Shown here one piece after another: positions 10,801 to 20,681 of a stretch of 64,000 nucleotides of DNA. The DNA is from Hepsetus odoe (lineage: Eukaryota; Chordata; Actinopteri; Characiformes; Hepsetidae), in the NCBI GenBank assembly GCA_017165825.1, contig CM029387.1:17802561-17866560 (forward strand), given 5' to 3'. A program made the translations under genes and the position numbers. The notes under the pieces are model-generated. The model did not search any database. It was not told where the DNA came from and worked only from the letters and a program-made list of their open reading frames with translations. Position 1 is the first letter of the stretch, and every line of letters begins with the position of its first letter.

Positions 10801-12226
10801 GCACAAAAGAGGGATATTCTTTAATAATGACCCTCTTTTAACTGAGTTTAAGTGGATTGTTGGTGCAGTAGCAGTAACTACAATTAATTAGGATTTTTCA
10901 TCCCAGAACTGTGGAAAGAAATTCCAGGGTAATATCAGTATGTTTGCAAAAGAGCAGAAACTACAAGCTGAACAAAAAAAATATGCCTGGCTAATGTGTT
11001 CTTTTATGTCATGGCTAATGTGTTGCAGGACGAGGGCCACATTGAGGTGTTTCGGAGGCCTCTGTCCAACTCTGCAAGCGCCCTGGTGTTCCTGAGCCGA
11101 CGCACAGACCTGCCGTTCCTCTACCACTCAAGCCTAAACCTGCTGAACTTCACTTCTGGCAGCTACATGGTGAGATCACTCCAGCAACAACTGACAATAA
11201 ACCTTTAAACTTAAATCAGATATCTCACATTTTCTATCTTCGCTACCCCAGTTTTGCTTTGTTTAGTGCCTGAAGGTTTGCTTCTTTGGTTTCGATCTGA
11301 AATTCCAGCCTTAAATGGTTTTCATCTGATTTTTGGCTGAGCCAGTGTGACCGGTGAACTTCTGCGTTGTGTGATTTTTTTTCTTTTACACAACACGGGA
11401 GTCTTCTTTTGGTTCTCCTTTTATTCTGACTGTAGCCAACAAAGTCCCAAACACCTCCAAACTAGCACAGCGCTCACTCCAGCTCCTCTCCTTCCGTCGA
11501 ATTCCCCCAAAAAGCCCGGGGCCAATCCGCGATTCCCAACCCATAGGGCCGTACCACCAAAGAAGAGGAAGGGGTGGGAGTGGCTCCAATAAACAATAAG
11601 AGCCACTACAGGCTTGGAGGTCCCTACAGTCGTTTAGAGCAACACAGTTTGGGACTTCAGATTCTGTGTAATTATAACCAGGTTACACCAGATACCTTCA
11701 TTTTAAAACGATGATCATTAACAGTTAAAAAGCCTTTGTTTCACAGGTTGGATGCTCAGTTGGAATTGGCAGCGGTGGCCTAGTGGTGAGGGAGTTGCCC
11801 CGGATCAGAAGACTGTGGGTTCGATTCCCTCACCAGTAGGTTGCTCTGAGGTACCCTTGAGCAAGATATCGTCCCCATCGCTGCTCCCCGGGCGCTTTCA
11901 ATAGCTGCTGCATGTGTGTGTGGGTAAAACGCAGAGGCTGAATTTCGTTGTGTTGTGCTGTGCTGCGTTTCACAATGACGAGGGCAGTCACTTTCATGAT
12001 TTTTTCCCCCACACAGGTGTACGATGTGTTTAAAGATGAAACATCGTCTCTGCCCTCAATAAACACCCACTTCACCGTCACCATCAACCCGTCCGGAGTT
12101 GTGATGTGGTACGTTTACCCCGCCAAATCCTGGGACCTTGCCAAGGAGGCCGGAGTGTATGGGAGGAAATACCCACACTCCTCTCAGCAGCTTTCGAAAG
12201 GCAGCTTTCCTCCAACTCTTCTCTAA
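7148..12226 (+). CDS. naga: Alpha-N-acetylgalactosaminidase, lysosomal, 8 exons
   Basis: Exons: 7148-7299, 7879-8019, 8229-8440, 8910-9004, 9144-9305, 9394-9591, 11029-11169, 12017-12226. They join in one frame to 436 aa. The enzyme (GH27 family) removes terminal alpha-GalNAc from glycoproteins and glycolipids in lysosomes. Residues 1-17 form a signal peptide ending ALA, and the mature protein starts LDNGL. The D78-D79 sugar-binding pair, nucleophile D157 (LKFDGC) and acid/base D218 (RNYDDIEDSW) are present. S189 and A192 in SCSWPAY match the residues that make NAGA accept an N-acetyl group; alpha-galactosidase A has Glu and Leu there. Cys38, 42, 49, 80, 128, 159, 188 and 210 fit the family disulfides. 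Glycosylation sequons stand at N178, N202 and N360; those matching human N124 and N385 are absent. The tail is about 25 aa longer than human (411 aa). Candidate poly(A) signals are ATTAAA 12475 and AATAAA 13834. Confidence 0.96.
7555..7790. repeat. AT-rich repeat in naga intron 1, shared with 32.15 kb
   Basis: The block 'tctacataagccttttatga' at about 7572 recurs with one change at about 32158. Both copies are followed by similar 'tgacataag', 'gtcata' and 'ttaatgga' words. It is likely a piece of an old interspersed repeat. I cannot classify it. Confidence 0.45.
7841..7875 (+). repeat. (TG)n microsatellite at the naga exon 2 acceptor
   Basis: Thirty-five bases of pure TG end three bases before the AG (7877-7878) that precedes exon 2. 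The run occupies the place of the usual pyrimidine tract. Confidence 0.9.
8505..8690 (+). repeat. SINE-A in naga intron 3
   Basis: It has the tRNA-like head with an A-box-like 'ggtggcctagtggttag' and a B-box-like 'gggtttgaatcc', then the 'ccttgagcaaggta' block and 'cctgctgcacgtg'. The far tail is lost. It lies inside the 469-bp intron 3. Confidence 0.75.
10427..10785 (-). repeat. SINE-B in naga intron 6, split by a 130-bp retroposon
   Basis: On the minus strand this is a second tRNA-headed SINE (SINE-B). It has a head with 'ctagtggtagggt' and 'ggttcaaatccc', and a tail 'ggataagagtgtctgctaaa' ending in (AAATGT)n. The tail matches the 3' end of the LINE at 63.04 kb, its probable partner. It is interrupted at 10482-10611. 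Confidence 0.75.
10482..10611 (+). mobile_element. 130-bp L2-tail mini-retroposon with exact TSD
   Basis: This insert starts 'ctccctgtgatgggctggcg' and has the 'gacctgtccagggtg' core typical of L2-type tails. It is flanked by an exact 11-bp duplication, GACTTCCATGT, at 10471-10481 and 10612-10622. It splits the SINE-B copy. Confidence 0.8.
11768..11996 (+). repeat. SINE-A, full length, ending 20 bp before naga exon 8
   Basis: The copy runs from the head 'ggcagcggtggcctagtgg' through 'tgggttcgattccc' and the 'cccttgagcaagata' block to the tail 'agtcactttca'. Exon 8 starts at 12017, so only the 'ttttttcccccacacag' tract separates them. It is one of the best-preserved copies here. Confidence 0.85.
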
Positions 12227-15200
12227 ATTCAGGCACCTGCAATTCCTTTAATGTTTGCACTGTGAATTTATTTGCACTACTTTCCAGCCTGATCATGATC
12301 AACCCCTGATCATTTTTTGTAGCTGGTGCTCATATCGGGACTTAACGGGGCTCACTTTTTACTAATGGCTCTCACCAGCATGCTCTATGTAAAAAGTTTT
12401 TATTATAATATTACCACCTCCATGCCACTGTCATTTGCGGTTGGCATGAAGTTACTTAACGTAAAATCAGATTTATTAAATGGCAGCTACTCAGATTGTG
12501 GGCAGCAGCATTAGGGTCTGAGGGCATCACCTATAGCTTTTAAATGTTATTAACCCTTTCAGAACAATATGTAACAGAATATGAAGGCATCGTATGACCA
12601 TTTTTCTTTCTGAAAGCAGAGCTGTGTTAGCTACAGTTTTATTCATCATCGTCTAACTCTCATCATGATCATCTGAGTCAGTGCTAGTCTAGGGGTGAAG
12701 TTTGGGTCTTTTATTTAAAATATCAAGCGAAACGTCTGGAAAACAACTGGAAACTGCAGAGCTGCAAATCTGCTGTCACATCGTTTCTGTGACATTCTTA
12801 GCATCTGATGATAATGCAGCAAAACCATGAAAAAATGACATACTTAGATGTTTATTAGTTGAGCTTGGATTTTTTATTTTTTTTTGCCAGCTTGTGAATC
12901 TACCTTCAGGTTTGTGTCTAAATGTCATCTTGGGAAATAGTTCAAACTTTACTGAATGGTCCGAAACTATGTAATCAGTGCAATCCATCCATTAACTAGA
13001 TTACACCAAACTTAATTTATTTCATTTAGTCATGAAAGCCGTGCTGTGATTCCTATCAGAACAGGGGCTGAGCCCACACATAGCTGTGGGAACCTGTTTT
13101 GGGTTCTTCTAAGAATCTTCTAATATGCCACGATAGATTCCATTTAAGGCGGAGAGTATAATGCATTTTCTCAGAGCTATCATTGAAAAGGCCCAGAGGC
13201 CAAAGCCCGAACCTAGTCATGCGCCTGCATGGGGACAAAACACATGGACTTTGGTAAACCTCAAAGTACTCCATGTACGCCGCTCATTTTTCCCATAAAA
13301 ACAAGTAGAATAGATCCTGCTCTCTTCCGGACATTAACGGCTACATGTTGATTCAACCTCAGAGGTCAACATCGGGCTGGGATTCTTAGATTTCACAATC
13401 GCACAATCGTTTGATTCACTGATATCTGTTTTTGTTTTCTGAAAGTTAATACATCAACCAAAAGATGATATTTCATAACATTTTCCAGTTAATCTGAGTG
13501 GCAGCTTTTTTTCCACTTTGTGAATGTAGGAATGTAATGGTCTTAAGGGGTGGGGGATTCCACTTCATTTCACTTTTTTGAGTAGGCTTTAAAAAAGCCA
13601 CTGTGCTGCGGATTTCATTACAAGAGGCATTTCAAGCATGCATGGGAAGCAGATGCTAAGTATTTCAGAAATGTAGTCCAATATCTCTTATAATGTGGAG
13701 CTTACATACATGACCTGTACATGGACATCAATCGTCAGTAGGACGCTACAGTTTAATCACTGTGCGAAGAAATGACTCTTAGAAGACACTTCTGCAAAAC
13801 GAGCAGAGAATAATAATGGTTCATTTTAAAAGGAATAAACATTGTGGAGCTTAAGAAGCCGCATTTTTTCTCCCCGATCACGAAAAGAGTGGATTGTGAG
13901 GGAAATACACCAGCATCGATCGACATGTCATTATTTTTGATTTTTTATGTACAATTGATTGCGCAATGTGGATTTGAATATTGCAAACTATTCACCAGAA
14001 AGGTTTTTTTTAGATGTTTTGCATTTAGTGATCAAGAAGTTATTAAAATTATAATTTGTATGGTTTATTTTTATGGTAATTTATGCCTTGAGTTGTGATT
14101 AAATATGACGCCTGGATATTCATTTCAGCAATGACTCCTATCTTGATTTTATACAGCATTCTTGGTCATTTTAAAAACTTTTTTTTCTCTGAAATCCGTT
14201 GGAATGCACAAGAACAAATTATTTTTACATAACTGACGACATCGATCACTCATTCTTTGAAATGAACAGCAAAAATATCAAATGTGCACACAAACTGTCT
14301 TCAGATCAGTTACCCAAGACCTGGTCTAAATTTAGCTTTAGTGTAGAAATGAAGCTACAGGCCTAACAAAGCGAAAAACAACAAGTCAGATCCTTTCTGT
14401 AAAAACATCCCCAAAATCTCTCCTTGATCTCCTCGGCATGGTCCCAAGATCTCCTTGATCTTAATCAAACTGGTTCAAACCACATCCAGCTCTTCATTTT
14501 TGTTGGAGCAAACCTGTGGACGTGATTTAGCACAAAGTGTGACTTGCTGGGATCCATAAAAATGGACGGTATAGACACCCTTTCCTATAAAAAGTTATTT
14601 TATAGGTTATCATAACCATCTCATGAGTAGGAGTGCTGATCTAAAATCAGTTTTTACGACACCAACCCGCATAAACACACATAATTCTCACCCAAAATCA
14701 GCCCTCACAGTGACCAGACCTGGTGTTTTCTGCTTGTAGCTGCTTGTTGAGTTTTATTTCAACGCAGGCCGTGTCCTAAACTGCAGTCACAGCTCTGCAC
14801 TGCCTTGAAAGATGATTTGGAGATGTTTTTATAGAAACAACCACGAAGACAGTTCAGTTTCCTAGCAACATTAGCTCCTTAGATTATATTCTGATCAAAC
14901 GAAGCAAAGATCTGACACTAAATATGTTTTGGCTTGATATTTTTGGTTTTGATCAAACTATACTGCACTGGTTCCAGTACTTTAACTGTAACCTATGTGA
15001 AGACTGGCCACAAGAGGGCAGCACAGCACAATAAATTCTGCAAACATCTTTGGCATCAAGTAGGCCTTGATAGTCCATTTCAAAGCTGGACATTTATACC
15101 TGTCATAGCAGATGTTATGTCCATTGATATTGTCAGGTTGCCACTACCAGTCATGATCAAAATAGATGCTCTAATATGTAATCATAATGTGTTATCATAA

Positions 15201-15790
15201 CCTCATACATGACGGTTGTTTATAGTGGTAATATTACACTGTTATACCACTGGGCAAAATCTGTTAAGCAGCTTATGATATCAACCATGACATTACATTA
15301 TGTCATAACATTACATGATGACATAACATTAGGTCAGTGTTACGTAGCAAACATTTGAGTGTTGCCAGTTTTATCAATAGGCTCTGACTTATTCGTGACA
15401 TCAGAAAAAAAAGGCGAGTGTGGGTGTATTCACGACGCAAGCTCATCCTCACACTTTACTCTGATAGGCTGCACTCCTAGTTTGGTTCAAAGGAAGTTGG
15501 TATTTGTGAGATGCTGTGTTATTACTGGGCACTCAGGGCTGTTCCAATATGATCAATATAACACTTACTCAGACACTGACACTAAAATGACCAGTTCTCA
15601 CCGAAAACGCTGGGAATGATCACTTGCGGAAGCTGCAGGGTCTGTGGTTAAGTGGTCCATTCATGATGAATACTCATCAATGAAAGAATAAAAGTGATCT
15701 GACATAGAACCTCTTGTAAAATGACCTTGTAGGTGAACACTTTTGTTATCACACAATTCAAGTTCCATCACCAGGCAACACTATTGCCAA
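12227..15790. other. naga 3' flank and unique AT-rich DNA
   Basis: The first part must hold the naga 3' UTR. The rest is low-copy-looking DNA without a credible exon. Around 15280-15340 a 'cataacattacat' motif is repeated in a short tandem-like patch. I see no transposon ends in this stretch. Confidence 0.4.
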
Positions 15791-15802
15791 GACACAGTAA
15801 AA

Positions 15803-15956
15803 AGAGACAGAGAGAAAGAGAGAGAGAGAGAGAGAGAGGTGCAAGAGCAACTGAAATGAAAGAGTGAAAGAGAGAGTGTGTGACAGAGAGGGAGAATGCA
15901 AGAGATGAACAGAAAGAGTGAAAGAGAGAGACAGGGAAAATGGGGAAGTTCAGGTG

Positions 15957-16005
<49 letters not shown>

Positions 16006-16711
16006 CCCTCTTGAGCCTCAGGGTGAATGATTCTTTCCCACGGTCACCACAGGGGTCACTGCAGGGTCAGTGTGGGTCAGCTCCACTCTGCCAGCTGGGA
16101 TTAATCAGCAGAGTCCACCAGAGGATGCACGCGTTCATTTATATGTAAATGTAATAGACACGTACATCCTTATGCGGCTATAACCCATCAACGGACATGT
16201 CGCTGCGGATCTATTATACACAAAGCATTACAGAAAAGTTTTAGGCTTCTAAGCCCATGATCTCAGCCGTAAGGGTGATTTTGCTTGTAAAAAATATAAA
16301 CTAATAGAGCATTACAATCAACGCAAGCTTGTGACAAGTTAACAAGGATGGCTTGTTCTTGTTATCTTGTTTACTAGTTTAAAAGACTGTTATCTTTTGA
16401 GTTGGTCGGACGAATCAAGTTTAATCTTTGATTTTTCCTCCTACACCGCATGGGTTTCTTCCACCAGCACTTCTGATTTAAGCACATAATGGACTGACCA
16501 GATACTCCAGGCATGGAGGGTAATTGTGTAGATGAGAAAGGTGTGGTTAATCTAATGGTTTTATTTACATTTATTAGTTTTGCGCAGTGCTGTATGTTCA
16601 GATTAGTTTTTTTGAGCTATAATACATGTAGAATATTTGGATTACAATTCGTAAGAGGAGCTTTGTAATGCGATAGCTCTCATGTGCTATAATTCATGGA
16701 TGTAATCATCA

Positions 16712-16757
<46 letters not shown>

Positions 16758-17364
16758 CACACACACACACGCACACACACAAACACACACATTGTTCATT
16801 GTTCGCTTTTGCAAATGGAAACATCAAAGGGGTGCATTTTGTCCATTGTCTTTGAAACTCGAAACTTTGTGTAATGAGCAGGTTTGATGATGGCCTATTT
16901 GATCGAATGCCGCCATTGATTGATATGAATTTTTGTGAGCCTACACAGCTAGTTTTAGTTCTTATACTCATGTTGCTTTTAATGCTCAGCTCTCAAACAG
17001 TGTCCTCCCCATAATAAAGCATAGCCTTAAACTCTCGATCAACTGTATGTGTTACTTTGCCTTTATGATTAACGACCCTAATATATGTCCTTATTTTAAA
17101 TATTACCTACACTACAAAGCATGCTTATTCTGAATAAGTCGATACAAGGAAGTGGAAGTCCCAGAATGTTTCATCTGTAATTTTTGGATTAATTCAATGA
17201 GCTGGAGCAATGAGGAAGCTGACTGTGGCTTTGCGTGACTTTGCTGGAGCTCAGCTAAGCCGCCTGCTCAAAACTAACCGCTTTGAATACCACTTACCAT
17301 CAAGTGACCGATGTGTGAGGAGATCGTATCGATGGTGCTGTTTGTCCCTGGAAGTCTGCTTATG

Positions 17365-17406
<42 letters not shown>
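15803..17406. repeat. Microsatellite cluster: (GA)n, (TG)n, (CA)n, (CA)n
   Basis: Four simple repeats lie within 1.6 kb: (GA)n 15803-15838, (TG)n 15959-16003, (CA)n 16713-16790 with a few interruptions, and (CA)n 17367-17406. Long His/Thr and Cys/Val open frames across them are artefacts of the repeats. The DNA between them shows no gene. Confidence 0.85.
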
Positions 17407-17408
<2 letters not shown>

Positions 17409-17602
17409 AACACAGTTTCCATCACCTGTTGGTGACATATTCTCTTCTTTCACTGTATTTCACAATAAAAAGTACCTCTCAATTGCAATGCAATTAATTG
17501 AAAAAAAAAATCCATTTAATCAATTAATCGAATTAATCAAAGAATAGTGACGGTAAGCTGACAACCACTTTGGTTTTATTCATTCATATACTCCAGCACA
17601 TA

Positions 17603-18157
17603 CAGTACTGTGCAAAAGTTTTAGGCAGGTGTGGAAAAAATGCTGTAAACAAAGAATGCTTTCAGAAATATAAATAATGATTGTTTATTTTTATCAATTT
17701 ACAAAAGGCAAAGTGAGCGAACAAAAGAAAAATCTAAATCAGATTATTATCTAAATCAGATATTTGGTGTTACTACCTTTTGCCTTCAAACCAGCATCAG
17801 TTCTTCTGGCCCCACAGAGCCCTGATCTCAACATCATCCAGTGTGTCTGGATCACATGAAGAGACAGAAGGATGTGAGGAAGCTACATCCACAGAAGATC
17901 TGTGGTCAGTTCTCCAAGATGGAACAACCTACCAGCCGAGTTCCTTCAAAAACTGTGTGCGAGTGTACCTAGAAGAACTGATGCTGTTTTGAAGGCAAAG
18001 GGTGGTCACACCAAATATTGATTTGATTTAGATTCTCTTTTGTTCATTCACTGCATTTGGTTGATTGATGAAAATAAATGATGAACACTTCCATTTTTGA
18101 AAGCGTTCTGTTTACAGCATTTTTTCCACACCTGCCTAAAACATTTGCACAGTACTG
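17603..18157 (+). mobile_element. Tc1-type deletion derivative, copy 1
   Basis: This 555-bp element has long imperfect inverted repeats (about 70 bp) starting CAGTACTGTGCAAAAGTTTT, and is flanked by TA on both sides. The middle keeps the 3' end of a Tc1-like transposase gene ('agccctgatctcaacatcat', a PDLN-type motif) up to a stop at 18019-18021, now out of frame. A near-identical copy in the other orientation lies at 35.3 kb. Confidence 0.85.
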
Positions 18158-18294
18158 TACCCCGACTGAAAAACGAACTTACTAGATAAACATAAAAAAT
18201 GGAAGATTCCACAAAATACTTGAACTCAAAGTGATAAAGTCCTATTTTTACACTTATTCTTTAAATGCTTAAATATTCACATGGATTCAATTTC

Positions 18295-18650
18295 AAAACA
18301 CTGCCCGTCAAAAAATAAAAATACAATCTAATATAAACAGGACCGATTTTAGCTTTGACTGGGAGAGATGATAGAGAGTCAGACCGTTGCGCAATTCAAT
18401 TCCAGCACATGCCAAAGATTCTCATGGGGTTAAGGTCTGGACTCTGTGGTGGCCAATCCATGTGTGAAAATGATGTCTCTGCTCCTGAACCACTCTTTCA
18501 TAATTGGAGCCGATGAATCCTGGCGTCGCCATCTTGTAATATGCCCGTGCCATCAGGGAAGAAGAAAATCACTGATGGAATAACCTGCTCATTCAGTATG
18601 CTCAGGTAATCAGCTGACCTCCTTCTTTGGGCACATAATGTTGCTGAACG
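18295..18650 (-). pseudogene. Tc1-like transposase fragment, cut by a LINE
   Basis: The minus strand has the DNA of a Tc1-like transposase, recognised by the 'ggggttaaggtctggactct' stretch common to fish elements and by the following blocks up to 'cagctgacctcc'. The match ends where LINE sequence begins at about 18650. It has stop codons and is dead. Confidence 0.65.
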
Positions 18651-18660
18651 TCTCTAAGCC

Positions 18661-19050
18661 CAGCAGCGTCTCTACTTCCTGCGCAGACTGAGGAAAGCCC
18701 ATCTCCCACCTTCCATCCTCACCATCTTTTACAGAGGAACCATTGAGAGCATCCTGAGCGGCTGCATTACTGCCTGGTACGGGAACTGCAACGTCTTAGA
18801 CCGCAAGTCCCTACAACGGGTAGTGAGAACAGCTGAGAAGATCATCGGGGTCTCTCTGCCTTCTGTTCAGGACATTTTCACCACTCGCTGCATCCGCAAA
18901 GCAACCAGCATTGTGGATGATCCCTCTCACCCATCCCACACTCTCTTCTCCCTCCTGCCATCCGGGAAAAGGTTCCGCAGCATACGGGCCTCCACTTCCA
19001 GGATGGGAAATAGTTTCTTCCCCCTGGCCATCAGACTCTTGAACTCTTAA
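18661..19050 (+). pseudogene. Non-LTR retrotransposon (jockey superfamily), C-terminal reverse transcriptase end
   Basis: An open frame of 129 codons plus stop reads from QQRLYFLRRLRKAH through TIESILSGCITAWYGN to SFFPLAIRLLNS. This is the conserved C-terminal part of a fish LINE ORF2 (L2/CR1/Rex1-like). The catalytic reverse transcriptase core is missing, so the copy is 5'-truncated. There is no frameshift or stop within it, which suggests a fairly young insertion. It ends in a (TATT)n tail near 19087. Confidence 0.8.
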
Positions 19051-19450
19051 ACCGCCAATATCTACCCAGTCCACCATTTTCATCTTGTATTTATTTATTT
19101 ATTTATTAACCACTGGTAATAGTTCAGCTTGTAATATCTAGAGAAGGAAAGGACTGTTTGATTGTTTGACAAGAAAATGTGAAAAAGACCTAATTTGTCT
19201 AAGTTGAGTGTTAAGCGGGGTCATTTCTACGTAACTGCTGTTCCTGGTGCATTCATGTTGTTCTGCAACTCTTTTTGAGTGATTCTTACCCTCCATATTA
19301 TTAGGCTGAGAGAAATCTCACATGTCGCATCCTGTCCAAAGATGATGAGTTATGGTTCCATGAATTTTCCACTTATATTCTATGGAACATGTTGCACCTA
19401 TGAGGAAGTTTAAGGTATTTGTTCTCAGTTGCAATTTCCATTGGAGTGTT

Positions 19451-19665
19451 GTCATTATGAAACGCAGCACACAGTGAAATGCTTCCGCTATTTCACCCAT
19501 ACACACCATGCTGCAGGGGGCAGCTATATAAAGAGCTCAGGGTGCGGTGATGGGAACGGTACCTTACACAGGGATACCTTAGGGCAAAATACTGGCCTGG
19601 GATTCGGACCCACAACCTTCAGATCCTGGGGCCTATACCCTAAGCGATAGGCCACTGCTGCCCCG
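19451..19665 (-). repeat. SINE-A
   Basis: Minus-strand copy with a diverged tail, a 'gggggcagctat' middle and a head ending 'ggccactgctgcccc'. The B-box region reads 'ggtccgaatccc' on the minus strand. Confidence 0.7.
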
Positions 19666-20304
19666 GCCACTGTCACAGTGTCGATGTCAGTAAGAACTCC
19701 AGGAAGCTCTTTTTCCATAATTTCTACCTGATTGCATGAAATCTTCCCAACAAACATCTTTTTATTATGACACCAGGTGCAATTTTACATGAAAACATTT
19801 TTAAACTTTTTATATTTGCAGAATTAATGTTGAAATGATTGTTTTTTTTTAGTTTTATCACTATAGAATTTGGCATTGTGTAAACTACTTGTCTAAATCA
19901 GCATATACTTGCCTTTAGGAAGTTACTCACATTATTTAAAGAAAACTGTGTGAATTTTACTGTCCGTCAAGCAAGCTCTTTACAATGTTTTGAAAAAGAC
20001 TGAAAAGTTTCATCTGACTAGGCTTGGTTTCCATCCTCTCTTTCTCTGCCCTCTGTTGACTTGTCTCTTGCAGCCCACCCTCATTTCAAAGCCGGCTGTG
20101 TGAAGAAGTGAATTATTAATTACTTTAGCTTATAGCAGACTAAATTTAGCAGCAGCTGAGGAAAGTGATGAGAAAGCTGAAATGCTCCTTTTTGTTCTGC
20201 TCTCCACAGAACAGCATCAAGAGGTAAAGGTTTCTACACAAACAGCTTTAATATTAAACACTATACCTATCCTGTTGAAACATACATCTTCTGTCTGTGC
20301 TGTT
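19666..20304. other. Unique sequence, no gene seen
   Basis: AT-rich DNA between a SINE-A and a SINE-C copy. I see no exon or recognisable repeat. Confidence 0.35.
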
Positions 20305-20681
20305 GCCACACAGTGAGACTGTTCTGGGTTTGATTCCCAGCCTTGGCATCCTGGGTCCTTTCTGTGTAGAGTGTCCATTCTCTCTAAATGTCTGTATGTT
20401 ACTCCTGTTCTATTTCATTCCACAGTCCAAAGACATGCACATCAGATGAACTGGAGATGCTAAACTGCCCCTAAATACTGTGCGCCTGCATAAATCACCC
20501 CATAGATTCTGTGGTTCGAACCTACAAAGAGGCTGTCAAACTTTTGAGTCTTTCTCCACCTTTCAGCATTTGAGGACTGGGCTAGGTTACAGCACCCTGT
20601 GTGACCCTGGTTAAGATTAGCATCTTAAATGCATGGATGGATGGATGGATGGATGGATGGATGGATGGATGGATGGATGGA
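20305..20681 (+). repeat. SINE-C with (ATGG)n tail
   Basis: A third tRNA-headed SINE family: B-box-like 'gggtttgattccc', then 'cctttctgtgtagagtg' and the hallmark 'cagtccaaagacatgca'. It ends in (ATGG)n at 20633-20681, the end type seen on L2-related tails. The copy is diverged. Confidence 0.7.

Noticed and set aside
7148..12226. Alpha-galactosidase A (gla) as the identity of the second gene
   Set aside because: Ser189 and Ala192 in the substrate loop, and the C-terminal INPSGVVMWYVYP, match NAGA rather than GLA.
16696..16971. Long His/Thr and Cys/Val open frames
   Set aside because: They are translations of (CA)n/(TG)n microsatellites. The same applies at 15.9, 17.3 and 7.84 kb.
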